Shown one piece after another: positions 18,738-25,329 of a stretch of DNA of 64,000 bases. Numbering within the stretch: position 1 is the stretch's first letter; each line of letters opens with the position of its first letter. The position numbers and the translations under genes were made by a program. Source of the DNA: Paenibacillus sinopodophylli. Lineage in GTDB: Bacteria > Bacillota > Bacilli > Paenibacillales > Paenibacillaceae. The notes below the pieces were generated by a model. It worked only from the letters and a program-made list of their open reading frames with translations. It did not search any database and had not been told where the DNA came from. Location of the stretch: the NCBI RefSeq assembly GCF_005930355.1, contig NZ_VDBO01000002.1, positions 372,001 to 436,000 on the forward strand, read 5' to 3'.

Positions 18738-19825
18738 TGGAGCAGCTTGCGCCCAAGCATTACGCGGTAGAGAATGACAAAATCGGCTTGCAGCTAGGCA
18801 CGTTGAATAAATCGATTTCGAAAGTTTTGATCGCATTGGACGTTACGGATGCTGTCGTCGATGAAGCAATTGAAGCGGGAGCTGAGCTGATCATTGCTCA
18901 TCATGCGATTATTTACCGTCCACTCGCGAAGCTTGACACCTCAACAGCAGCAGGCAGGTTATATGAGAAGCTAATCAAAAATGATATTGCTGTCTATATT
19001 TCACATACGAATCTGGATGTGGCAGACGGCGGTATCAATGATTGGCTTGCTGACCTAATCGGTATAAAACCGGATGGGCGGCAAGCCTTAGAAGAGGTTC
19101 ATACGGATAAATTGTATAAGCTTGTTGTATTCGTTCCTGAGAGCCATCATGAGCAGGTGCTGGATGCGATTTGGCGGGCAGGTGCAGGCAAGATCGGCAA
19201 TTACAGCAACTGCAGCTTTAATATGAAGGGAACGGGCACCTTTGTACCTGGAGCGGGCACGGAGCCTTATATCGGCTCCGCAGGCAAGCTGGAGCATGCT
19301 GCCGAAATTCGGATTGAAACAATCGTCCCGTATAGCGTTCATCGCAAGACGGTGCAGGCGATGCTGAAAGCCCATCCTTATGAAGAGGTAGCTTATGATT
19401 TATATCCAGTTGATTTGAAGGGTCGGTCTTATGGACTGGGTCGTACGGGCAAGCTGGAGCAGCCTATTACGCTCGGCGAGCTTGCTGAGCAGGCCAAAAC
19501 TATTTTCGAAGTGCCTGCTGTCCGCGTTGTGGGCAATCTGGACCGTGTCATCCGGAAAGCAGCTGTATTAGGCGGATCTGGTGCAAGGTACGTTCGTCAT
19601 GCCATCTTTGCTGGAGCAGATGTTCTGGTAACAGGGGATATTGATTACCATACAGCCCATGATGCGCTTGCAGCCGGCATCTCGATTATTGACCCGGGTC
19701 ATAATATTGAGAAGGTAATGAAGCAGAAGGTAGCCGATTGGCTGAATGAGCAGCTTGCCGGAAGCAAATCCGAGACGATTGCTGTTGCATCATCCTTGCA
19801 TACGGAGCCGTTTACGTTTGTCTAA
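18704..19825 (+). CDS. yqfO: Nif3/YqfO family metal-binding protein (GTP cyclohydrolase 1 type 2 homolog)
   Basis: This 373-residue protein has the same length as B. subtilis YqfO. It has an inserted CutA/PII-like domain (about residues 125-230) between the two Nif3 halves. The di-metal site residues are visible in ELIIAHHAIIYRPL, in VYISHTNLDVADGG (His and Asp) and in the C-terminal GDIDYHTAHDALAAG and DPGHNIE blocks. The biochemical role of the family is unsettled. It is translationally coupled to trmK. No terminator is visible before the rnpB promoters. Confidence 0.9.
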   Translation: MFANGQTVIQLMEQLAPKHYAVENDKIGLQLGTLNKSISKVLIALDVTDAVVDEAIEAGAELIIAHHAIIYRPLAKLDTSTAAGRLYEKLIKNDIAVYISHTNLDVADGGINDWLADLIGIKPDGRQALEEVHTDKLYKLVVFVPESHHEQVLDAIWRAGAGKIGNYSNCSFNMKGTGTFVPGAGTEPYIGSAGKLEHAAEIRIETIVPYSVHRKTVQAMLKAHPYEEVAYDLYPVDLKGRSYGLGRTGKLEQPITLGELAEQAKTIFEVPAVRVVGNLDRVIRKAAVLGGSGARYVRHAIFAGADVLVTGDIDYHTAHDALAAGISIIDPGHNIEKVMKQKVADWLNEQLAGSKSETIAVASSLHTEPFTFV

Positions 19826-19831
19826 GTAAGA

Positions 19832-19860
19832 TTGGTATTGTAAGTGCTACCCAGTATAAT
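19832..19860 (+). promoter_or_regulatory. Upstream promoter of rnpB (P1)
   Basis: TTGGTA (19832-19837) and TATAAT (19855-19860) have 17-nt spacing. It lies 51 nt upstream of a second promoter that drives the same RNA. Confidence 0.55.
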
Positions 19861-19882
19861 AGCAGCTGTTATCGATTGAGGG

Positions 19883-19911
19883 TTGAGCTTTTGTGCAATT
19901 GCTTGTATACT
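19883..19911 (+). promoter_or_regulatory. Proximal promoter of rnpB (P2)
   Basis: TTGAGC (19883-19888) and TATACT (19906-19911) have 17-nt spacing. The predicted start at about 19918-19920 coincides with the first base of the RNase P RNA P1 helix. Confidence 0.7.
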
Positions 19912-19919
19912 TAACGATG

Positions 19920-20330
19920 CCACGGAAAGTTTGACAGACAATCGCTGGCGGCCTTGTTGCCGCGAGAGGAAAGTCCGGGCTCCGCAGGGCAGGATGCTGG
20001 ATAACGTCCAGTCAGCGCGAGCTGAAGGATAGTGCCACAGAAATGGACCGCCGATGGCCGGCTTATGCCGGTACAGGTAAGGGTGGAACCGTGGTGTAAG
20101 AGACCACGAGGAGCATAGGTGACTACGTTCCTGGTAAACCCCATCTGGAGCAAGACCGAGAGGACGCCGCAGCCCCTAAGCTGCAGCCTTAGCCTGAGGC
20201 GCGTCCGGGTTGGTTGCTGGAGCCGTGCAGCAATGTACGGCCTAGATAGATGATTGTCGCTTCATCGTGGGAGGGTCGTTCCCGTTTGGACCACTAGAAG
20301 TACAGAACCCGGCTTACGGCAAACTTTCCG
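19920..20330 (+). ncRNA. rnpB: RNase P RNA (A-like class)
   Basis: This is the catalytic RNA of RNase P, which removes tRNA 5' leaders. The ends CGGAAAGTTTG (19923) and CAAACTTTCCG (20320-20330) form helix P1. Universal blocks are visible: GAGGAAAGTCCGGGCTCC, CAGAAATGGACCGCCGATGG, CAGGTAAGGGTG, TGGTAAACCCC and TACAGAACCCGGCTTA. The layout after GGAGCAAGACCGAGAGG resembles A-class RNAs (GGAGCAAGGCC in E. coli) more than the B class of Bacillus and Staphylococcus. A P19-type stem lies at about 20265-20300. The GGU of loop L15 that binds tRNA CCA in E. coli was not obvious to me. Confidence 0.95.
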
Positions 20331-20346
20331 CACGATACTACACAAA

Positions 20347-20382
20347 CAAAGAGCACCCATCGCATACGATGGGTGCTTTATT
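20347..20382 (+). terminator. Intrinsic terminator of rnpB
   Basis: GCACCCATCG (20353-20362) and CGATGGGTGC (20367-20376) form a 10-bp stem with a four-base loop, followed by TTTATTGTT. Confidence 0.85.
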
Positions 20383-20386
20383 GTTA

Positions 20387-20482
20387 CCATATAGGAATGG
20401 ATATGATTTCGCCATCCCTTCTCTATATTTCACGGAATGAAACGCGCTGTGCCACCAGAGGACGGCGACAGCCGTTTCACCT
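20387..20482 (+). repeat. Two-hairpin intergenic repeat, copy B
   Basis: This has the same architecture and orientation as the copy at 7564-7661: ATAGGAATGGAT...ATCCCTTCTCTATATTTC, then GAAACGCG...GCCGTTTCACCTC with the core CCAGAGGACGGCGA. It begins 5 nt after the rnpB terminator. Its last base touches the stop codon of the minus-strand subtilase gene. Confidence 0.85.
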
Positions 20483-22326
20483 CACTTCTTATAGCTGGAC
20501 GCGATTTTGTCCAACCGTCTTTTTACTTGCTCAGGATAAGTTTGCAAGGTGCCTCCGAACTTTGATGCTGCTTGCAGCGCTTTGTCGATATCAATTTCTC
20601 CGTATCCGAAATAATCATCCTTGCCTTCAGCACCTAAGTCGATTGCTGATTTCCTCATCAGCTCCATAACCTCTACATTCGTTAGCTCGGGATTAACTGA
20701 ACGTATAAGGCCTGCTAAAGCAGCAACGTGTGGACTTGCCATGGATGTGCCTGACAAGGCGGCATATTGGCTGCCAGGATAGGTGCTTGCGATACTGTCC
20801 CCAGGTGCTGCTACATCAATGTAATTGCCATAGTTGGAGAAGGAAGCTTTCTCCTTGTTGCTGTCGGTGGCCGCTACAGCGAACACCTCAGGATAAGCAG
20901 CAGGGTAGCCTGGACGATCTGTATTGTCATTACCGCTTGCCGCGATCATGACAACATCATGTTCATAAGCATATTTGATGGCATCATGCAGGAAGTCTGC
21001 TTGAGCGTAGTTGCCTAAACTCATGTTAATCACCTTCGCACCATGATCAACAGCCCAAATGATGCCTTGTGCAACGGAATAGGTGGAGCCAGCCCCGCTG
21101 CTGTCTAGAACTTTGACAGGCATGATTTTGTTATACCAGGAAAGTCCAGCGACACCTTCATTGTTGTTTACAGTGGCACCAATGATGCCAGATACGTGAG
21201 TGCCGTGACCAACGTCATCATCCGGTTCGGCTGCTTCATCCACAATGTTGATCCCTGTCGTTATTTTACCCTTCAAATCGGGATGGTTGCTTTGAACACC
21301 GGTATCAAGTACCGCGATTACAACTTCTTTATTGCCTTTAGAAATACTCCAGCCTTTCTCTGTCTCAATGGACGGCAAATTCCATTGATACTCCGAATAA
21401 AGCGCATCGTTCGGAACGATGGTAGTGCTGTCATTCGTCATATACAAGTAGTGAGGCTCCGTATACTCCGTATTCCAAGTTTGCTTGAAATATTGCACAA
21501 GCTGGTCAGTCTCGATGTTTCTGGAGCGAAAAATAAACGTATCTCCAACCTGTTTCATGGATATGGCGTTGATCTCTCTTTTGACGCGATCAAGCTCTGC
21601 AGGCGTTAATGGGTTAGTGAAATGTACAACTACGTCACGGATGTGATAATGGCTGGCATTCCCATTATCTTCTCCGCTGCGAACCGTTATATCATTTGTT
21701 GAATTCGGGGTTACAGATTCGATTTTGTAATTTCCTTCTGCAGGATACGGAATCAATCTGAGGTTGCGCATTTGATGCTGTTCAACAGATTTCAGAATAT
21801 CCTGTTTGATAACGCCAACGACGCCGATGCCCGCATGTTTTGCATCAGGTACGCCAAGCACCATATAACGGCTGCCATCCTTTGCCGTGAACGAGTCGGA
21901 TTCATACTTAGCTCCTTTACCGACTTGAGCTTTCGCATCCTTCACATAGCCTTCAACCTGATTATTGTCTGTTTGAGGCAAAGAACCGCGATCGACACTT
22001 CGTTTACCTGAAATCCAGCTGATGTAGCTCATATGCATATGTTCATGCATCATGTGGTTAATTTGCTTGCTGGCTGTTTCCTTTGAGCCCATAGCGGCGT
22101 TCATTAATTTTTGAAAATCTTTTGAACATTCTGCTGCGCAAAGCATGGCTGTGGCTTTCATATCCGATTGCACGGCAGCCATTTTGAGCGTATGCTCACG
22201 CTTAGCGGAGAAGCTTGACGATTGTGGTTCTTTTTTGACTTCCTTAGGTGCAAATAAAGGAGTTGTGGGTATAAGCAGAGCTGCCAAGGCTAAAATGGTT
22301 AAAGCACCGACCCATTTTCTACGCAT
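20482..22326 (-). CDS. Secreted S8 subtilisin-like serine protease
   Basis: This is a 614-residue preproprotein. MRRKWVGALTILALAALLIP is a signal peptide. The catalytic triad is Asp341 in AVLDTGVQSNHPDLKG, His374 in GHGTHVSGIIG and Ser528 in SGTSMASPHVA, in a thermitase/subtilisin-type domain (about 310-595). The unusually long N-terminal region (about 30-300) contains a His/Met cluster (NHMMHEHMHMSY, about 90-101) and a stretch ending GVVGVIKQDIL that resembles an extracellular Cache/PDC sensor fold. The ATG at 22326 is chosen because GGAGG sits 8 nt upstream; the ATG at 22341 overlaps that site. It is transcribed alone, against rnpB. Confidence 0.88.
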   Translation of the reverse strand: MRRKWVGALTILALAALLIPTTPLFAPKEVKKEPQSSSFSAKREHTLKMAAVQSDMKATAMLCAAECSKDFQKLMNAAMGSKETASKQINHMMHEHMHMSYISWISGKRSVDRGSLPQTDNNQVEGYVKDAKAQVGKGAKYESDSFTAKDGSRYMVLGVPDAKHAGIGVVGVIKQDILKSVEQHQMRNLRLIPYPAEGNYKIESVTPNSTNDITVRSGEDNGNASHYHIRDVVVHFTNPLTPAELDRVKREINAISMKQVGDTFIFRSRNIETDQLVQYFKQTWNTEYTEPHYLYMTNDSTTIVPNDALYSEYQWNLPSIETEKGWSISKGNKEVVIAVLDTGVQSNHPDLKGKITTGINIVDEAAEPDDDVGHGTHVSGIIGATVNNNEGVAGLSWYNKIMPVKVLDSSGAGSTYSVAQGIIWAVDHGAKVINMSLGNYAQADFLHDAIKYAYEHDVVMIAASGNDNTDRPGYPAAYPEVFAVAATDSNKEKASFSNYGNYIDVAAPGDSIASTYPGSQYAALSGTSMASPHVAALAGLIRSVNPELTNVEVMELMRKSAIDLGAEGKDDYFGYGEIDIDKALQAASKFGGTLQTYPEQVKRRLDKIASSYKK

Positions 22327-22352
22327 GTCTAAAACCTCCATTGATCGTTCTG

Positions 22353-22374
22353 AAATTAGAGCTGATTCTAATTT
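22353..22374. promoter_or_regulatory. Inverted repeat upstream of the subtilase gene
   Basis: AAATTAGA (22353-22360) and TCTAATTT (22367-22374) form an 8-bp inverted repeat with a 6-bp spacer, 27 nt upstream of the subtilase start. It has the form of a dimeric regulator operator, but no regulator can be assigned. Confidence 0.35.
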
Positions 22375-22510
22375 ATAGGTTCGGGTTCTAGGGCTGAAAA
22401 TATGCGAATGAAACCGTTAATCGCCAGTACCACTTCAATGTAATTTGTGGTACGATGATATTGATTGTAGTTTTTACGCGTGTTTGGATTATGAAAGGGG
22501 AACTACCTAT

Positions 22511-23011
22511 ATGCCAACTGCTAACGTCAAAGCGCTAACGGAATCAACTCGAACGAAGCTTAAGGATGCGGTCAATCAACTGGAGCCGTTTCTGAATAAC
22601 AATGCTTTGCTCCAATTAACGGGAGAAGATAATGGAGAAGAAGCTCAATCGTTCTACAAAGGCCTTTTATCCGATTTGAGACATTTATTGGTATTCTCTG
22701 AAGTCTCGGTTGAAAAGCTGGGAGTATTGCTCAGACGTCCCAATTTCGATACAGAGTATGCAGAACGCGTGCTGTATGAGGTTTACCACCAGTGCGTAAG
22801 CGCGTTTTTCTATCCGAAGAACGAATGCTACTCCGAGGATGGCCGTTATGCGTATACCGGCCAGGATGCGATTCGCTTCCGCTATAAGCCTACACGCGAG
22901 TCCCGTGGCATCGTACTTAGCGTTTCCAAAGTATTCGAAGAGCTGCGCGATGAATTGTCTTATTACGAAAATGATTATATGACGCAGCGCCGTATGCAAG
23001 GACAAAAATAA
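22511..23011 (+). CDS. ypuI: YpuI/DUF3907 family protein
   Basis: This 166-residue, probably cytosolic protein resembles B. subtilis YpuI (DUF3907): a helical N-terminus, then LLSDLRHLLVFSEVS, AERVLYEVYHQCVSAFFYPK, DGRYAYTGQDAI and a C-terminal ELSYYENDYMTQ helix. The function of the family is unknown. AAAGGGGA at about 22495-22502 selects the ATG at 22511; the frame is open further upstream but without a ribosome binding site. A terminator-like hairpin that also contains the next gene's ribosome binding site follows directly. Confidence 0.75.
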   Translation: MPTANVKALTESTRTKLKDAVNQLEPFLNNNALLQLTGEDNGEEAQSFYKGLLSDLRHLLVFSEVSVEKLGVLLRRPNFDTEYAERVLYEVYHQCVSAFFYPKNECYSEDGRYAYTGQDAIRFRYKPTRESRGIVLSVSKVFEELRDELSYYENDYMTQRRMQGQK

Positions 23012-23020
23012 GGCAGAATG

Positions 23021-23064
23021 AATCACCTCCATTCAGGGAAACTTGATAGTGGAGGTGATTTTTT
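23021..23064 (+). promoter_or_regulatory. Terminator-like hairpin that masks the DUF1540 gene ribosome binding site
   Basis: AATCACCTCCA (23021-23031) pairs perfectly with TGGAGGTGATT (23050-23060) across an 18-nt loop and is followed by TTTT. The 3' arm contains GGAGGTGA, the only ribosome binding site for the ATG at 23065. The same 11-bp stem can therefore end transcription from ypuI and block translation of the downstream gene. Confidence 0.7.
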
Positions 23065-23280
23065 ATGCCGAAAGGCGTGTCATGTAGTGTAGCGAATTGC
23101 AACTTCTGGAAAGAAGGCAACAACTGCGGGGCGAGTGCGATCAATATCGAGATCGATCAACATGCGGGCGCCCATTTCAACGAGGAATTTGCTGGTGACG
23201 AGCTTGGCTTATTTCATCAAGATGAAGCTGAGCAATCCAAATCCACATGCTGCTTGACTTTCAAACCTAAGGAGTGTTGA
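23065..23280 (+). CDS. Small cysteine-rich DUF1540 protein
   Basis: This 71-residue protein has seven cysteines. The N-terminal half has the DUF1540 pattern CSVANCNFWKEGNNCGASAI, and the C-terminal end carries a CC pair and a final Cys in TCCLTFKPKEC, as if two short metal-binding units were joined. DUF1540 proteins are common in endospore formers; the function is unknown, and metal binding is inferred from the cysteines. The ribosome binding site is inside a hairpin. The DUF4190 gene follows 3 nt after the stop. Confidence 0.8.
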   Translation: MPKGVSCSVANCNFWKEGNNCGASAINIEIDQHAGAHFNEEFAGDELGLFHQDEAEQSKSTCCLTFKPKEC

Positions 23281-23283
23281 TCG

Positions 23284-23700
23284 ATGAGAAATTATGAAGA
23301 CGATTATAAAAAATTGTTGGATGATCGAGATCGGTCAACACGATCAAGCCAGTCTGTTGTGGGGACAGATCGCTTGCTTGATGTAAATGAAGAAATGGCT
23401 GCTGATTTCGCAGTTGGCAATCCAGTTGTGCACACGGAGCGGAGAGAAGATCGGCATGTAGAAAGAGCTGAGCGGACAAGTGAGAGGTCAGACGGATATG
23501 CTCTTGGCTGGGTGGCGCTTGTTTTCGCGATAGCGTCATGGTTCATTTGGCCGGTACTCATTGGAGCATCAGCTACCGTACTGGGCTTCATTGCGTATCG
23601 TCAGGGGGCTCGAGGACTTGGCGGTTGGTCTATGGCGATCGGACTTATAGCATTAGCATTGAATTTAATCCTTGTTCCAATGTATTATGCGATAACCTAA
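23284..23700 (+). CDS. DUF4190-type small membrane protein
   Basis: This 138-residue protein has a charged, disordered N-terminal half (about 1-68, rich in D, E and R) and a C-terminal pair of membrane helices (about 72-97 and 110-135) separated by a YRQGARGLGGW loop. That arrangement is typical of DUF4190 proteins. The function is unknown. The ATG at 23284 follows the DUF1540 stop by 3 nt and uses AAGGAG in the end of that gene, so the two are translated from one mRNA. Confidence 0.65.
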   Translation: MRNYEDDYKKLLDDRDRSTRSSQSVVGTDRLLDVNEEMAADFAVGNPVVHTERREDRHVERAERTSERSDGYALGWVALVFAIASWFIWPVLIGASATVLGFIAYRQGARGLGGWSMAIGLIALALNLILVPMYYAIT

Positions 23701-23711
23701 TTAAGCATGGC

Positions 23712-23754
23712 AAAAGAAGCTCTCACCCGATCATAAGGGAGAGAGCTTCTTTTT
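23712..23754. terminator. Bidirectional intrinsic terminator
   Basis: AAAAGAAGCTCTC (23712-23724) and GAGAGCTTCTTTT (23741-23753) form a 13-bp stem, with T-runs on both strands. It separates the convergent DUF4190 and sasA genes and includes the end of sasA. Confidence 0.85.
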
Positions 23755-24382
23755 ATTTGAGCGCCTGCTCCCGGTGCTTCTGCACTTCTACATTAAGCGC
23801 AAGCATTTGCCGATCGAGCAAATGAATCATATCTGCAGAGCCTTTTAGCTGGTCTTGAATATGTGGCGGAATTTGTTCATTGAATTTATAATAGATTTTA
23901 TGTTCCAGACTTGCCCAGAAATCCATCGCTATCGTACGAATCTGAATTTCTACTAGCACATTCTCCGTACGGTCAGTGAGGAAAACAGGGATTTCAATGA
24001 GCAGATGGATGCTTTGATAGCCATTTGGCTTAGGGTTGATTACATAATCCTTCAACTCGACGACACGAACATCGCTTTGCTTGCTGATCATGTCCACGAT
24101 TTGATAAATATCAGTCGAGAAGGAGCAAATAACCCGCACGCCGGCAATATCTCGAATATGCTCCTTAGCGTCCTCAAGCGTGATCGGCAGGCCTTTGCGC
24201 TGGAGCTTCTGCATAACGCTCTCCGGCGCTTTAATACGCGTTTTCATATGCTCGATAGGGTTGTAGTCATGAATAAATTGAAATTCTTCGTTCAAAATAT
24301 TAAGCTTAGTCTCAACGGCATCAAGCGCAAATTTATACGTAAGAAAAAAATGAGCCCATTGTTTTAATTGATTGGTTTTCAT
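23753..24382 (-). CDS. sasA: Small alarmone synthetase (RelP/SasA, YwaC type)
   Basis: This single-domain (p)ppGpp synthetase has 209 residues from ATG 24382. It resembles B. subtilis YwaC: the blocks YKFALDAVETKLNIL, NPIEHMKTRIKAPESVMQKL, HIRDIAGVRVICSF, PKPNGYQSIHLLIE and VEIQIRTIAMDFWASLEHKI cover the substrate and catalytic elements of the RelA_SpoT fold. No hydrolase or regulatory domains are present. AGGAG upstream fits this ATG; a GTG 12 nt further upstream is an alternative. It makes ppGpp/pppGpp, typically under cell-wall stress. Confidence 0.92.
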   Translation of the reverse strand: MKTNQLKQWAHFFLTYKFALDAVETKLNILNEEFQFIHDYNPIEHMKTRIKAPESVMQKLQRKGLPITLEDAKEHIRDIAGVRVICSFSTDIYQIVDMISKQSDVRVVELKDYVINPKPNGYQSIHLLIEIPVFLTDRTENVLVEIQIRTIAMDFWASLEHKIYYKFNEQIPPHIQDQLKGSADMIHLLDRQMLALNVEVQKHREQALK

Positions 24383-24540
24383 TTGCAAGTTCACTCCTGC
24401 TATTACTAGTATGTATCGTTATAGGTTGGGACGGAACGTTTCTGGTATGTTTAGAATCGTTGTATTATAATAATGGGCGATATTATAACCTAAGTCAAAT
24501 TTTTGGAAAGTGTCATAGCTAAGGAATAGGAGAATCAACG

Positions 24541-25329
24541 ATGATTATAAACATTCAGAACGTATCATGGGATCGGGCAGACAGACGGATATTGCATGAT
24601 ATCAATTGGCAGGTAAAAAGCGGGGAGCATTGGTGTTTGCTTGGTCTGAACGGCTCAGGCAAGACCACGCTATTGAATATGATAAACGGTTACATTTGGC
24701 CAACTGAAGGGAAAATGTCAGTGCTGGGTCAAGCATTTGGCGAGTTTGACCTGCGTGAGCTAAGGAAGATGATCGGTTGGGTAAGCACGTCCCTGCAGCA
24801 GAAGCTTTATGGGAGTGAAACAGCTACCCGAATCGTACTGAGCGGAAAATTCGCTACTATCGGTCTTTATGATCAAATAGATGAGGAGGACCAGAACAAA
24901 GCGGAAGCATTAATGCAATCACTAGGATGTACAGCTTTGATGAATCGAATCTACGATACACTCTCTCAAGGGGAGCGTCAGCGCGTGCTGATTGCAAGAG
25001 CGTTGATGGCCTCGCCGAAGCTACTCATTCTGGACGAGCCGTGTACGGGACTCGACGTATTTGCAAGAGAGCAGCTGCTGCACATGATTGCAGCTGTAGC
25101 GAAAGAGAAAGATGCACCTACAATTGTTTATGTGACCCATCATGTCGAGGAGATCTTACCTTGCTTTACCAAGACGCTTCTGATTAAGGAAGGTCAAGTA
25201 TTTGCTGCTGCTGAAACTTCTAACGTACTGACTTCAGGGTTAATGAGTGAGTTTTTCTCCGTACCTGTCGATATCGAACAGCGTGAAGGCAGAAACTGGT
25301 TAACCGTGAAGGGGGATTTATGGAACTAG
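24541..25329 (+). CDS. ylmA: ABC transporter ATP-binding protein, YlmA type
   Basis: This is a 262-residue ABC ATPase. Walker A is GLNGSGKT (35-42), the Q-loop region follows the WVSTSLQQ segment, the signature is LSQGERQR (141-148), Walker B is LLILDEP (about 161-167), and the switch His is in YVTHHVEE. It closely resembles B. subtilis YlmA, an orphan ATPase of the ModF/PhnC-like class without a known permease. No ABC permease lies next to it. Its last 10 nt overlap the start of a large membrane alpha/beta hydrolase gene, so the two are coupled and may act together; this is inference. Confidence 0.85.
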   Translation: MIINIQNVSWDRADRRILHDINWQVKSGEHWCLLGLNGSGKTTLLNMINGYIWPTEGKMSVLGQAFGEFDLRELRKMIGWVSTSLQQKLYGSETATRIVLSGKFATIGLYDQIDEEDQNKAEALMQSLGCTALMNRIYDTLSQGERQRVLIARALMASPKLLILDEPCTGLDVFAREQLLHMIAAVAKEKDAPTIVYVTHHVEEILPCFTKTLLIKEGQVFAAAETSNVLTSGLMSEFFSVPVDIEQREGRNWLTVKGDLWN

